From the NCBI RefSeq assembly GCF_000239815.1, contig NZ_CAFK01000194.1, positions 1 through 64,000 of the forward strand: 64,000 nt of DNA, given 5' to 3'. Below are positions 1 through 9,038 of this stretch, one piece after another. The stretch's first letter is position 1, and the number at the start of each line of letters is the position of its first letter. The notes beneath the pieces are model-generated. The model saw only the letters and a program-made list of their open reading frames with translations, was not told the origin of the DNA and did not search any database. The DNA comes from Bradyrhizobium sp. STM 3843 (GTDB lineage: Bacteria; Pseudomonadota; Alphaproteobacteria; Rhizobiales; Xanthobacteraceae). The position numbers and the translations under genes were made by a program.

Positions 1-358
1 CAACAAGAAAAGCAGGCGGCAGTCACCACAGGTTCGGCCGAAGCATCCCGGCCTTCCCCGCGCGGCAGGTTTAACGCTTATACGCGCTCTCCCTGGGGAC
101 CGGCTCTCTTGCCCCCATCATCGGCGCGATGCCCTCGCATCGCAAAGCGATGTCGAGTTGCATCGTCGCCAACTTGACGCCAGCACCGGGGCGCCAGGAC
201 CACACGCTTTCACGTCCGCAACAAACTGCGCTCGTCATCGCGCAATCCATCGCGGCCACCGCATCCCGCACTCCACGTATCGTGACGACGCGTACGCCCC
301 TCTCGATGAGGCGGGACGGCGCATAATAAGCACAATTTCCGAAAAAACGAAAGAGAAA
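1..358. repeat. Dispersed ~350-bp intergenic repeat, copy 1
   Basis: This stretch matches 24948-25295 in the same orientation. Bases 1-64 agree with 24948-25011 at 62 of 64 positions. Bases 271-302 are identical to 25209-25240 over 32 bp. The middle is diverged but collinear, sharing blocks such as CCAGGACCACACG, and both copies end in a GAAAAAACGAA-type A-rich stretch. I see no convincing coding region here. The copy may begin before the window. It lies downstream of the leftward BrkB gene. Confidence 0.8.
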
Positions 359-460
359 AATTCTGAAATTCGGCAGCATTGTCGCGATCGCGCTGAACGC
401 GCAGGGAAAATCAGCCGGTCGGCGCGCAGTGGACAGCACCCGTGCGCGTGACTGCGCCGG

Positions 461-1606
461 TCAACTCGCATGCCCAACGGTATCGGCCACGGCGGCACCG
501 CGCGTGCCGAGCGGTTTGGCGGCGCCGGTGGTGGTGTCTCGCGCGGTCTGATGCTCCAATTCCGCATCCAGCTCGGCGCCGATCAGAATGACGGTTGCCG
601 AGATCCAGAGCCAGGTCATGAAGCCGACCACGGCGCCCAGCGAGCCATATGTCGCGTTATAGCTGCCGAAATTGGCCGTGTACCAGGAGAACAGGAGCGA
701 TGCGAGGAGCCACAGCGCCGCCGCGAGCGCGCTACCCCAGCTGATCCAGCGCCATTTCGGCTGTTCCCGATCGGGGCCGTAACGGTAGATCAGCGCCAGC
801 GCCAGCGCGATGCAGACAAAAATCGCGGGCCAGCGTCCGAGCCGCAGCAAGGTGTCGGCCGCCCCCGACAGCCCGACATAGTTCAGAACGATAGGGACCA
901 CCACGATCGCGCCGAGCGCCAGAAGCGCGAACACGATCGCGCCGACCGTGAACAGCAGCGAGATCGCATTCAGCCTGATGAAGCTGCGCTGCTCGCGTTC
1001 GCCATAGACGACGTTGAGGCTGTCGAACAGCGACTTCATCGCCGCGTTCGCACTCCACAAGGAGATCACAAGACTCACAGCGAATGTGAGGCTGAGCGCC
1101 TGCGAGCCCTTCGAGGAGACGCGCGTGAGCTGGTCGCGCGCGATATCGATCGCACCACCCGGCATCAGCCCATTCAGTTGCTCCAGATGGGCCGAGATGC
1201 TGGCGGGATCTGCGAATAATCCGTAGATCGCGACCAGCGCGGCCAGCGCCGGGAATATCGCCAGAAGACTGTAGAACGTCATTCCGGCGGCAAAGGCGAG
1301 GATGCGGTGCTCGCTGAGGTCCTCGTAGAGCCGGACCATAATGTCCTTCCAGCCGCGCGCCGGGATCTCGGATGGCGTGCTGGCCAGACGCCCGCGCCCG
1401 GGCTCGAGTCCGCCGCCCGAGCGCCTCTCCTCGCGGCTGCCTTGGCCATCGCGATCGGCGGGCCGCCGATCGATATATTGGACCAGGACCGCGATACCGA
1501 GCAGCGCCAGCACACTGCCGACGCCCGGCAGGCGAATGGATTGCGTCGATTGCGCGGGCACGTTCGCGCCGCCGCCGGCGCCAGGCTGTTTCGATCCGCC
1601 GAACAT
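461..1606 (-). CDS. YihY/virulence factor BrkB family membrane protein
   Basis: A 381-residue inner-membrane protein of the YihY/BrkB family. After a Gly/Arg-rich, probably cytoplasmic N-terminal region of about 90 residues comes the family core GWKDIMVRLYEDLSEHRI, then AAGMTFYSLLAIFPALAALV and about five further hydrophobic segments. The conserved FGSYNATYGSLG and the closing WISATVILIGAELDAELE motif are both present. I chose the ATG at 1604-1606 because the upstream in-frame stretch is shadow-like; the ribosome site there is weak, so the start is uncertain. The biochemical role of the family is unsettled: older RNase BN labels are wrong, and a transport or envelope role is usually proposed. 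It is a single leftward gene; the dispersed repeat follows its stop. Confidence 0.88.
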   Translation of the reverse strand: MFGGSKQPGAGGGANVPAQSTQSIRLPGVGSVLALLGIAVLVQYIDRRPADRDGQGSREERRSGGGLEPGRGRLASTPSEIPARGWKDIMVRLYEDLSEHRILAFAAGMTFYSLLAIFPALAALVAIYGLFADPASISAHLEQLNGLMPGGAIDIARDQLTRVSSKGSQALSLTFAVSLVISLWSANAAMKSLFDSLNVVYGEREQRSFIRLNAISLLFTVGAIVFALLALGAIVVVPIVLNYVGLSGAADTLLRLGRWPAIFVCIALALALIYRYGPDREQPKWRWISWGSALAAALWLLASLLFSWYTANFGSYNATYGSLGAVVGFMTWLWISATVILIGAELDAELEHQTARDTTTGAAKPLGTRGAAVADTVGHAS

Positions 1607-1857
1607 GGGACAGGTCCGTCTTGATGCATCAAGCAACCGGAGCAGTCCCGGAATGTTCCGAACCCGCAAAGCAGTCACGTCGTGCGATGCAACGGACCCG
1701 ATTTTGCGCGCAAACCAGACCGCAACGGTGTCGCAGCTTTGAACGCAGCTCGGCTTGGCCGACACTACAATGAGCCACCATCGCGAGAGACCGCGCGCCA
1801 GGAACGGCGTCGCGGCATCCTGCGTTGAAGCATCGCCATACCGACTGGAGACACCCC

Positions 1858-2118
1858 ATGCGCCGCCTGTTACTTGCTACCCTCTCCGCCGTCACCCTCG
1901 TTGCCGGCTTTGTCTCGCTCTCGCCTGCCGACGCCGCGCAGGATCGTTACTGCCTGCAAGGGCGCATCTGGGGCTACCCCGGCAACTGTCAGTTCTCGAC
2001 CTACCGACAGTGCCTGGCCTCCGCTTCGGGAACCGAGGCCGGTTGCGGCATCAATCCGGCCTACGCCTATGCGCGCCCGCGCGGCTACTACGGCTATCCC
2101 CGCGGCTATTACCGCTGA
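1858..2118 (+). CDS. Small secreted DUF3551-type protein
   Basis: An 86-residue protein with a typical Sec signal peptide: MRRLLL followed by a hydrophobic run ending near ADAAQD. The mature part carries the cysteine spacing of the DUF3551 family (YCLQG..., GNCQFSTYRQCLASASG, GCGINP), with a Tyr/Gly/Arg-rich tail ending GYYGYPRGYYR. The ATG at 1858 has GGAG at 1847-1850 and begins exactly at the signal peptide, so I prefer it to the in-frame ATG at 1825. The family is abundant in Bradyrhizobium and has no assigned function. A second member lies at 8603-8887. It is convergent with the decarboxylase-like gene that follows. Confidence 0.85.
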   Translation: MRRLLLATLSAVTLVAGFVSLSPADAAQDRYCLQGRIWGYPGNCQFSTYRQCLASASGTEAGCGINPAYAYARPRGYYGYPRGYYR

Positions 2119-2137
2119 GAGCCCGGCATGGCCGGTA

Positions 2138-2698
2138 TCAATCCGGCACAGGCACGTCGAACGTGTTCAATGTGACCGAGACCATGCAATAGACCCCGAC
2201 GAGATAGGACAGTTCGGCCGCGCCATGGACGCCGAACTGTTCGACCGCCGCGCGGTAGGTGAGTTCGGGGAGCACGCCGCCATTGACCAGGGCCGAGGCG
2301 ACATCGTAGGCGACGGCCTCCTGCTTGGTGAGGTCGACCGGCCGCTGGCCGGCAACGATCGTGGACAGTTTCTCGTCGGTCAATCCGCGCTGCTCGGCGA
2401 CCAGGACATGGGCGTAAAGCTCATAGGCTGAGCGGAAATGCGAACCGGTCACCAGGATCGCGACCTCGCGTACCGCGGCCGGCAAGGATGGCGCCGAGGC
2501 CACCGCCTTCACCAGCTCCCAGACCGGCTTTCCGAATTTCGGTTCGCGCAGCCACGGATTCCAGGGCCCAAGCAGCGCGCCGTCGTCGCGCAGGTTGACG
2601 AAACCCCTGAAGTGATCCTGCATGCCCTTCTTCATGTCTTCATAGAGGGGCTTCTGCTCGTCGTTGAGTTCGGCCGGGCTGACAATCGGTAGACGCAT
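2138..2698 (-). CDS. Carboxymuconolactone decarboxylase family protein
   Basis: A 186-residue cytoplasmic protein of the AhpD/CMD-like family. The segment around residues 60-100 (LPAAVREVAILVTGSHF, then AYELYAHVLVAEQRGL) gives the helical core with the conserved E..AH pattern. The tail ELSYLVGVYCMVSVTLNTF is typical of CMD proteins in aromatic-degradation gene sets. The paired CxxC of peroxidase-active AhpD is not visible, so a peroxiredoxin-reductase role is unlikely. The start at 2698 is set by AGGAGAGCG just upstream on the minus strand. It stands alone and is divergent from the TonB receptor gene; its substrate cannot be told from context. Confidence 0.85.
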   Translation of the reverse strand: MRLPIVSPAELNDEQKPLYEDMKKGMQDHFRGFVNLRDDGALLGPWNPWLREPKFGKPVWELVKAVASAPSLPAAVREVAILVTGSHFRSAYELYAHVLVAEQRGLTDEKLSTIVAGQRPVDLTKQEAVAYDVASALVNGGVLPELTYRAAVEQFGVHGAAELSYLVGVYCMVSVTLNTFDVPVPD

Positions 2699-2925
2699 GA
2701 TCGCTCTCCTGTTGAGGCGTTGAAGCTGACGGCAATTGCACGCGCAGGCAAGTGAAGTTCCCGTGACGCTTGCGCGGCGCGCGGCCGGCCTGCGTGGCAT
2801 CGATGCGAGCACGATCGGCGATCCCTGGCGCTGTTAGAGGGATTCAAGTCCGGGTGACGTTCTCATCAGCAGCGATGGCTGATAGAGGCAGCGCGTGGTT
2901 TCGCTGGACTTGGAAGTGACTTGAA

Positions 2926-5256
2926 GTGACGACGAAGAAGAATTGCCGGCGCGGCGCACGACGCGCTCAAGCCGGCAAGCACCGCCTGAATGTTCTGGCA
3001 GGCACCGTAGTGCTGTTGGCTGATGCCCTCTCCTCCACAACGAGCGCAAGCGCGCAAGCAGCCTTGCCCCCGGTGACGGTGGAAGCGCCGGCTCCGAAGC
3101 GGAAGCTCCCGCGCCCAGCTGATTCGCCGATGCGCCAGGCGCGCATATCGGCGCAGCGTCAGCAAGCTCGCACCACGCCGGCACCGCAGCCGACGCCGTC
3201 CGAGCGCGCAGCCGCTGCGGCCGCGGCCCTCACGGAGGCCAAGCTCGGCTATCGGGCGATGCCGAGCGCAACCACGCTCCGCGGCAGCACCTCGCCGCTG
3301 GACAGCTCGCAATCGGTCAATGTGGTGCCCGCGCAGGTGCTGAAGGATCAGATGCCGCGCAATCTCGACGATGCGCTCGTCAACGTCAGCGGCATCACCC
3401 AGACCAATACGCTTGCCGGCACTCAGGATGCCGTGCTCCGGCGCGGCTTCGGCGACAACCGCGACGGCTCGATCGTGCGCAATGGCATGCCGCTGGTGCA
3501 GGGCCGCAGCCTGACCGCCGCGGTCGAGAGCGTCGAGGTGCTGAAGGGACCGGCCTCGCTGCTCTATGGCATCATGGATCCCGGCGGCATCGTCAACACC
3601 ATTAGCAAGCGCCCGGAGCTCTATCAGCACGGCTCGATCACGCTGCTCGGCTCGGCCTATGCCAACAATCGAACCGGCTCAGACGGCACGCTGGACATCA
3701 CCGGGCCGATCGGCGATGGCGGCCTCGCCTATCGCTTCATCGGCTATGGCGTCAGCGAGGATTACTGGCGCAATTTTGGCCGTCACCGCGAAATGCTGGT
3801 GGCGCCGTCGCTGGCCTGGTACGGCGATACGACGGCGGTCCAGCTCAGTTACGAGCATCGCGAGTTCATCACTCCGTTCGACCGCGGTACCGCCTTCGTC
3901 AACGGCGCGCCGCTGGCGATCCCGGCCACGCGGCGGCTCGACGAGCCGTTCAACAACATGTGGGGCAATTCCGACCTGATGCAGGCTTCGGTCGAGCAGA
4001 AGCTCGACGACGTCTGGAAGGTCACGGCGGCCTACGGCTACAACACCGAGACCTTCAGCGCCAATCAGCTCCGTGTCACCGGCGTGAACGCCAAGACGGG
4101 TGTCGAGACCCGCAGCGACGACGGCACGCACAACTCGCTCAGCAATGTCAGCCACGGCACGTCCTACCTGCAGGGTGACGTCTGGCTCGGCGGTCTGCGC
4201 AACGAGGTGCTGTTCGGCGGCGACGCGCAATATCGCACGATCTATCGCCAGGACCTGATCCGGCAGGCAACGCCCAGCTTCAATGTCTACAACCCGGTGT
4301 ATGGGCTGGTCCAGCCGGGCACGACGGTGTCAGCCGCCGACAGCGACCAGACCGACAAGCTCGGCACCCGCTCCTTTTTCTATCAGGACACGGTGCACCT
4401 GACCAACTGGTTTGCCCTCGTCGGCGGCGTGCGCTGGATGCAATATGAGCAGCTCGCCGGCAAGGGCCGCCCCTTCGTCGCCAACACCAATCTCTCCGGC
4501 GACAAGCTGCTGCCGCTCGGCGGCGTGATCGTCAAGCTGAGCGACGAGCTCTCCTACTACGTGAGCTATACGCAATCGCTGAAACCGACGTCGACCATCG
4601 CAGCGTTCAATTCCGCGCTGACGAATTTCGTGGTGACCTCGGCCATCGCCCCCGAAGAAGGAACGCAGTGGGAGACCGGCCTGAAATTCGATCTCGACAA
4701 GCGGCTGTCCGGCACCTTGGCGTTCTACGACATCGACAAGAAGAACGTGCTGGTGACGCAGCTCAACACCGCGACCGGCCTCAACGAGGCCCACGCCGCC
4801 GGCAAGGTGCGCTCACGCGGTGTCGAACTCGACGTCACCGGCCGGCTGTCCGACCATTGGAGCATGATCGGCAGCTATGGCTACACCGATGCGCGCGTGG
4901 TCGACGACCCGACACTTGTCGGCAACAAGCTGCAGAACGCGGCGATGAACACGGCCTCGCTCTATCTCGTCTATGATTTCGGCACCACCCTGCCCGGCCG
5001 TCTCCGACTCGGTGGTGGCGCGCATTATGTCGGCGACCGGGCCGGCGATGCCGCCAACAGCTTCGTGCTGCCGGCCTATACGGTTGCAGATATCTTTGCG
5101 ACTTATGAGACCAAATACGACAATCTGCCGGTGGTCTATCAGTTCAACGTCAAGAACCTGTTCGACAAGGTCTATTACCCGTCCGCCAACAGCGTCCTGA
5201 ACGTGGCGCTCGGCGATGCGCGTCGCCTGTCGCTGTCGGCAACGGTGAAGTTTTGA
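2926..5256 (+). CDS. TonB-dependent siderophore receptor
   Basis: A 776-residue outer-membrane receptor. A basic N-terminus and hydrophobic signal end near SASAQA. A Pro/Ala/Arg-rich linker (to about residue 105) follows, then a plug domain (LDDALVNVSGIT, VLRRGFGDNRDGSIVRNGMP, VEVLKGPASLLYGIMDPGGIVN) and a 22-strand-type barrel ending in ARRLSLSATVKF with the terminal Phe. PASLLYG and GGIVN are hallmarks of siderophore receptors. The start is a GTG at 2926 with only a weak upstream ribosome site; no better start lies in frame. The PepSY membrane protein 166 bp downstream suggests a combined uptake and reduction module. I see no clear Fur or Irr box upstream. Confidence 0.92.
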   Translation: MTTKKNCRRGARRAQAGKHRLNVLAGTVVLLADALSSTTSASAQAALPPVTVEAPAPKRKLPRPADSPMRQARISAQRQQARTTPAPQPTPSERAAAAAAALTEAKLGYRAMPSATTLRGSTSPLDSSQSVNVVPAQVLKDQMPRNLDDALVNVSGITQTNTLAGTQDAVLRRGFGDNRDGSIVRNGMPLVQGRSLTAAVESVEVLKGPASLLYGIMDPGGIVNTISKRPELYQHGSITLLGSAYANNRTGSDGTLDITGPIGDGGLAYRFIGYGVSEDYWRNFGRHREMLVAPSLAWYGDTTAVQLSYEHREFITPFDRGTAFVNGAPLAIPATRRLDEPFNNMWGNSDLMQASVEQKLDDVWKVTAAYGYNTETFSANQLRVTGVNAKTGVETRSDDGTHNSLSNVSHGTSYLQGDVWLGGLRNEVLFGGDAQYRTIYRQDLIRQATPSFNVYNPVYGLVQPGTTVSAADSDQTDKLGTRSFFYQDTVHLTNWFALVGGVRWMQYEQLAGKGRPFVANTNLSGDKLLPLGGVIVKLSDELSYYVSYTQSLKPTSTIAAFNSALTNFVVTSAIAPEEGTQWETGLKFDLDKRLSGTLAFYDIDKKNVLVTQLNTATGLNEAHAAGKVRSRGVELDVTGRLSDHWSMIGSYGYTDARVVDDPTLVGNKLQNAAMNTASLYLVYDFGTTLPGRLRLGGGAHYVGDRAGDAANSFVLPAYTVADIFATYETKYDNLPVVYQFNVKNLFDKVYYPSANSVLNVALGDARRLSLSATVKF

Positions 5257-5422
5257 CGCGCGACGAAGGACACGCGCAAAGCTGGAGCTATTACAAACTG
5301 GACAGCGTCGGATCGGGTGGCGACCCGGACGTCACGCCGTTATGGTGCGCCGCGCTGCTCGGTCATCAGCGCGGCGAAACTCGCAATGCCGATATCTCCA
5401 CTGCCGCCAATCCTCCCGGTTC

Positions 5423-6631
5423 ATGATCAAGTCCGCCGTCAAATCCGTATTGTTGGAACTCCACTCCATCATTGGTCTCCTCCTCTCGCTCGTGCTGGCG
5501 GTGATCGGGATCACCGGCGCGATCATGAGTTTCGAGGATGAGATCCAGGCCAGCCTGAATGCCGCGATGACCCAGGTCGAGGCCCGCGCGACACTGAGGC
5601 TGGCGCCGGACGAGCTCGTGACGCGGCTGCAGGCGGAGCACGGCTTCGGCAAAGTGGCGGGGATGACGATGTCGAGCGATCCGGCCGCCGCGGTGCGCGT
5701 CCGCTTTGCCCGCAGCGCGGATCGTGCCCGGCCGTCCTCGGTCTATGTCGACCCCTATGATGCGCGCCTGCTCGGCACGCCACACGGCGAGGAGTTCTTC
5801 GCCACGGTGCGCCGGCTGCATCGGTGGCTGCTGATCCCCGGCGATGGCAACAGCTATGGCCGACAGATCACCGGGATCGCGGTGCTCGGCCTGGTCGCGC
5901 TGATGATCTCGGGGCTGGTGCTGCGCTGGCCGCACCGCGCCACCAGCATCAAGCTGTGGCTGAAGCCCAATCTGGCCTTGAGCGGACGCGGCCTGCATCG
6001 CTCGCTGCACACGGTCATCGGCACCTGGGTGCTGCCGATCTATCTGGTGATGGCGCTGACCGGCCTGTGGTATTCGTTCGACTGGTACAAGAGCGGCGCA
6101 ACATGGCTGCTGTCGCGACCCGGCGCAGCCGCTGCGACGATGGCGCGGCAGCCGCCGCGCACCACACGCACGAGCGACGGCAGGGTTAGTATCAAGAGCG
6201 AGGAGAGGCCGGAGGGCGCGCCGATCAGCCTCGATCGTGCGTGGGAGGCGTTTCTGCACGCGCAAGGCGACCGCTACGCCAGCGCGCAGCTGATCCTGCC
6301 GCAAGGTGCCGGCACGGTCGTCCGCATCCGATCATGGCCGCATGGCGCTGCTGACGGCGCGCGCGATGAATTTCGCATCGATGCCGCGGCCGGTCAGATC
6401 GTCACCTCGGAGCTCTATGCGGACAAGACCACCCGCGAGCGCATCCTGGCCCGCGTGCTCGACATTCACCGCGGCAGCGTCCTCGGCTGGCCGGGCAAGC
6501 TCCTGTTCATGCTGGCGGCGGCCATGATGCCGCTGTTCGTCGTCACCGGCCTCCTGCTCTATCTGTCGCGCCGCCGCCACCGGCGCCTGGTCCGGGCAGC
6601 GCCACGGCCGAGCCTCGTTCCCGGCGAATGA
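5423..6631 (+). CDS. PepSY-associated TM helix protein (possible ferric-siderophore reductase)
   Basis: A 402-residue inner-membrane protein of the PepSY_TM family. TM1 covers about residues 12-32 (IIGLLLSLVLAVIGITGA). The periplasmic part holds PepSY-like segments (LRLAPDELVTRLQAEHGFG; ISLDRAWEAFLHAQGDRYASAQ). The segments HRWLLIPGDGNSYGRQITG, LHRSLHTVIGTWVLPIYL and IHRGSVLGWPGKLLFML carry paired histidines in or near membrane helices, as expected of haem-linked reductases in siderophore clusters. Start ATG 5423 was chosen because it opens directly into the first helix. It lies downstream of the TonB receptor, so the pair likely imports a ferric siderophore and reduces or unloads it. The reductase activity is inferred. 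Confidence 0.85.
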   Translation: MIKSAVKSVLLELHSIIGLLLSLVLAVIGITGAIMSFEDEIQASLNAAMTQVEARATLRLAPDELVTRLQAEHGFGKVAGMTMSSDPAAAVRVRFARSADRARPSSVYVDPYDARLLGTPHGEEFFATVRRLHRWLLIPGDGNSYGRQITGIAVLGLVALMISGLVLRWPHRATSIKLWLKPNLALSGRGLHRSLHTVIGTWVLPIYLVMALTGLWYSFDWYKSGATWLLSRPGAAAATMARQPPRTTRTSDGRVSIKSEERPEGAPISLDRAWEAFLHAQGDRYASAQLILPQGAGTVVRIRSWPHGAADGARDEFRIDAAAGQIVTSELYADKTTRERILARVLDIHRGSVLGWPGKLLFMLAAAMMPLFVVTGLLLYLSRRRHRRLVRAAPRPSLVPGE

Positions 6632-6662
6632 GCGCGCGCTGGCGGGACAACTGCGCTCGCAC

Positions 6663-6682
6663 GGATCAGACCTCGCTGATCC
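6663..6682 (+). terminator. Hairpin downstream of the PepSY gene
   Basis: The inverted repeat GGATCAG / CTGATCC has a 6-base loop and lies 32 bp after the stop. No T-run follows, so intrinsic termination is doubtful; it could also be a 3'-end stabiliser. Confidence 0.35.
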
Positions 6683-6892
6683 GATAATCTGAGCCCGCTC
6701 GGCCGCCGGCCTCGCGTCCTGCCCAAGCTGCCCAGCCATGTCTCTGCCCGCCCGCGCGGCCTGCGGGTCGCCCCCCGATCCCTGGGATGATTGGGCGCCA
6801 CCGGCCATGGAGGCAGCCTTGCGCGCATTTATCCATGCGCAGCATCAAACAATGCTCCCGCGCAAACGAATAGCTGCCCGGCACTCTGCACG

Positions 6893-6938
6893 TTGACAGG
6901 CCGTATCGGCTCAATTATTAAACTATACCGTATAGTTT
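6893..6938 (+). promoter_or_regulatory. Sigma-70-like promoter overlapped by a TetR-type palindromic operator (site 1)
   Basis: TTGACA at 6893-6898, a 17-bp spacer and TATTAA at 6916-6921 form a near-consensus promoter. The perfect palindrome AAACTATACCGTATAGTTT (9-bp arms around one base) covers 6920-6938, overlapping the -10 box and the likely start site. This is a classic layout for repression. Near-identical sites occur at 15513 and 17269, each beside a TetR gene. The ATG of the small Cys-rich protein follows at 6963. Confidence 0.8.
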
Positions 6939-6962
6939 GACATTGAAGGCGAAGAGGACGTG

Positions 6963-7247
6963 ATGACCATATCGAAATACAGCCTTGCGGGAATCATACT
7001 GGCTGCGGCCTGCATCTGCGGACAGCCGGCCATGGCCCAGGAGGATGATGGCGAGAATCGCGGCACGCCGGAGCAGCAAGCGGCGTGCACGCCGGACGCA
7101 TTCCGGCTCTGCAGCTATGACATTCCCGATGCCGGCCGGGTCGAAGCCTGCCTGCGGCAGCACAAGGCGGCTCTGAGCAATGCCTGCAGGTCGGCATTCG
7201 ACGGACGTGCGGCGACGGCCTCGATCAGAGGACATGAGCGCAGATAG
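6963..7247 (+). CDS. Small secreted Cys-rich protein
   Basis: A 94-residue secreted protein. The signal peptide runs to about residue 25 (AAACICGQPAMAQ, cleavage before EDD). The mature part has a cysteine pattern C-TPDAFRLC-...-VEACL-...-LSNAC that resembles small periplasmic Cys-rich proteins common in Bradyrhizobium. No enzymatic motif is visible. The ATG at 6963 has GAAGAGG upstream; a GTG one codon earlier (6960) would add one residue. Its promoter is overlapped by the TetR-type operator, so it is probably induced together with the efflux locus at 9-15 kb. Confidence 0.75.
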   Translation: MTISKYSLAGIILAAACICGQPAMAQEDDGENRGTPEQQAACTPDAFRLCSYDIPDAGRVEACLRQHKAALSNACRSAFDGRAATASIRGHERR

Positions 7248-7352
7248 CGTGCGCAAATCATTACCTACGACAGTCAGGGCTGCCGCAGGCGCGGGCCATT
7301 CCGGCACGGTGCTCTCGCCTGACAGGCGCCGGAAGAGCGGAGGAGAACGAGC

Positions 7353-7790
7353 ATGAACACCATCTACGTCCCAGCCCTGGCCGCCTTCGGAGGATCGGCT
7401 TTCGGTGCGATCTCGAGCATCATCACCAATTGGGCGGCCGAGCGCCGCAAGAACCGCGTCCGCCGCCATTCGCGGTCAGCCGCCAAACGCGAAAAGCTGT
7501 ACAAGAGCTTCATCGGGGAAGCTTCGCGGCTCTATGCCGACGCGCTGGTCAGCGACGGCTATGAGATTTCGACACTGGTCGACATGTATGCGCTGATCGG
7601 ACAGATGAAGATTCTGTCGAGTGACGAAGTAATCGCCGCCGCCGAGAAGGTCGCTACCCTGATCATCGAGACCTATGTCTCGCCCAACCGATCCTTCGCC
7701 GACGTGCCGGGCTTCGTCAGGGAGGTCGATCCGCTGCGTGACTTCAGCGACGCCTGCCGGCGCGAATTGCAGCTCGCGGGCTCGGACTAG
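7353..7790 (+). CDS. Conserved hypothetical protein with N-terminal membrane anchor
   Basis: A 145-residue protein I cannot assign to a named family. An N-terminal hydrophobic segment of about 22 residues (YVPALAAFGGSAFGAISSII) is followed by a strongly basic patch (AAERRKNRVRRHSR), fitting a single-pass anchor with the rest cytoplasmic. The remainder is predicted helical (LYKSFIGEASRLYADALV; AAEKVATLIIETYVSP). GGAGGAG lies 6-12 bp before ATG 7353. It is a lone rightward gene, convergent with the NYN gene. Confidence 0.7.
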   Translation: MNTIYVPALAAFGGSAFGAISSIITNWAAERRKNRVRRHSRSAAKREKLYKSFIGEASRLYADALVSDGYEISTLVDMYALIGQMKILSSDEVIAAAEKVATLIIETYVSPNRSFADVPGFVREVDPLRDFSDACRRELQLAGSD

Positions 7791-7938
7791 GCCTCCGCCT
7801 GCGCTTCGAAGCATGGCGAAAGCCGGGGTGGGACGCATCCCGACTTTTGCTTGTGCGGTAAGCTTGCGCGGCTTTCATGATCTCCTGCCACGCGCCGCGG
7901 ACCCGGTGGCGCTCGCACCGTCTGCTGCGGGGATCCGG

Positions 7939-8499
7939 TCAGGCTTGGCCGACCGCGGTCCGGATACGTTCCACAGGGCTACGGCCGATTCTCGGCTGCA
8001 ACTGCTTGAGGTCGAGGAATTCGTCGGCCTGGCGGCGCAGCTCGTCCGCCACCATCGCGGGCTGGCAGGCGATCGACGAGACGACGGTCACGCGGACGCC
8101 CCGACGCTGCACCGCTTCGATCAGCGAGCGAAAGTCGCCGTCGCCGGACAACAGCACCATCTCGTCAATATGTGCCGCGAGCTCCATGGCATTGACCGCA
8201 AGCTCGATGTCCATGTTGGACTTCACCCTGCGCCGCCCGTTGGCGTCGATATATTCCTTGGTCGGCTTGGTCACGACCGTATAGCCGTTGTAGTCCAACC
8301 AGTCGACCAGGGGCCGGATCGACGAATATTCCTGATCCTCGATTACGGTCGTGTAGTAGCACGCGCGCATGAGCTGCCCGCGGCCCTCGAATTCCCGAAG
8401 CAGCCGGCTGTAGTCGATATCAAAGCCGAGGGCTCTGGAGGTCGCGTAGAGATTGGGGCCATCGATGAAGATTGCGACCTTGTTGGTGCGAAATGACAT
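7939..8499 (-). CDS. NYN domain (LabA/DUF88-type) protein, putative RNase
   Basis: A 186-residue protein that is almost entirely one NYN/PIN-like domain. Acidic metal-binding residues sit in the expected motifs: FIDGPNLY (Asp13), SNMDIELAVNAM (Asp97) and LLSGDGDFRSLIEAV (Asp120 and Asp122). Family members are Mg-dependent ribonucleases or are inferred to be; LabA of cyanobacteria is a circadian-output member. No extra domain is present, and length matches the short Rhizobiales forms. Start ATG 8499 has only a weak ribosome site. It is a single leftward gene between two small hypothetical genes. Confidence 0.9.
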   Translation of the reverse strand: MSFRTNKVAIFIDGPNLYATSRALGFDIDYSRLLREFEGRGQLMRACYYTTVIEDQEYSSIRPLVDWLDYNGYTVVTKPTKEYIDANGRRRVKSNMDIELAVNAMELAAHIDEMVLLSGDGDFRSLIEAVQRRGVRVTVVSSIACQPAMVADELRRQADEFLDLKQLQPRIGRSPVERIRTAVGQA

Positions 8500-8602
8500 G
8501 ATTGATCAGTGAGCTGAACTGGGCTGAATGAAACGAAACTCAAATTGCAGTCGGCTGAGGGTTCTGGCGGCGCCGCGCGCCAGAACCCGCAAGATTTTGG
8601 CG

Positions 8603-8887
8603 TCAGTCGGCGTGATGACGGTGCGAACGGACGTGGGCCTTCGGCGCGTAAGCCAGGACCGTGCGGGCAGCGCTGGTATCCCCGAGGAACGGGTTGCGGA
8701 AGCAGCTGCCGCCGCGGCCGGCGACGGTCGAGAAGCACTGCTCTGCGGTGTCGAAGCTGCAGACCCGCGTGCCGCCCGAATAGTCCTGGCGGCAGTACTC
8801 GTAGTCCTTGGCCGCGGCCGGTTGCACGAAAAGGGCTGCGCCGGCGAGTGCGGCGGCAATCGCGCTGAAGGTGATCATCTTGCTCAT
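8603..8887 (-). CDS. Small secreted DUF3551-type protein
   Basis: A 94-residue secreted protein with signal peptide MSKMITFSAIAAALAGAALF ending near AAAKD. The mature region has the DUF3551 pattern EYCRQDYSGGTRVCSF, AEQCFSTVAGRGGSCFRNPF, and a His/Arg-rich tail. GGAGAG precedes ATG 8887 on the minus strand and fixes the start. Function of the family is unknown. It is a second member in this window (see 1858-2118), and is likely monocistronic. Confidence 0.85.
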   Translation of the reverse strand: MSKMITFSAIAAALAGAALFVQPAAAKDYEYCRQDYSGGTRVCSFDTAEQCFSTVAGRGGSCFRNPFLGDTSAARTVLAYAPKAHVRSHRHHAD

Positions 8888-9038
8888 ATTGCTCTCCGTG
8901 ATGCTGGTCTCTGGTGAAGGAGACGGATGGAGAGCTAGCGCGATCTCCTGAACTGAAAAACCAGGCGCGGCGCGAAAGACTGTCACGTGATACGAGCCAA
9001 TCCGCCGTGTCCTGACGGTCAGTCGCGTGCTACACGAA

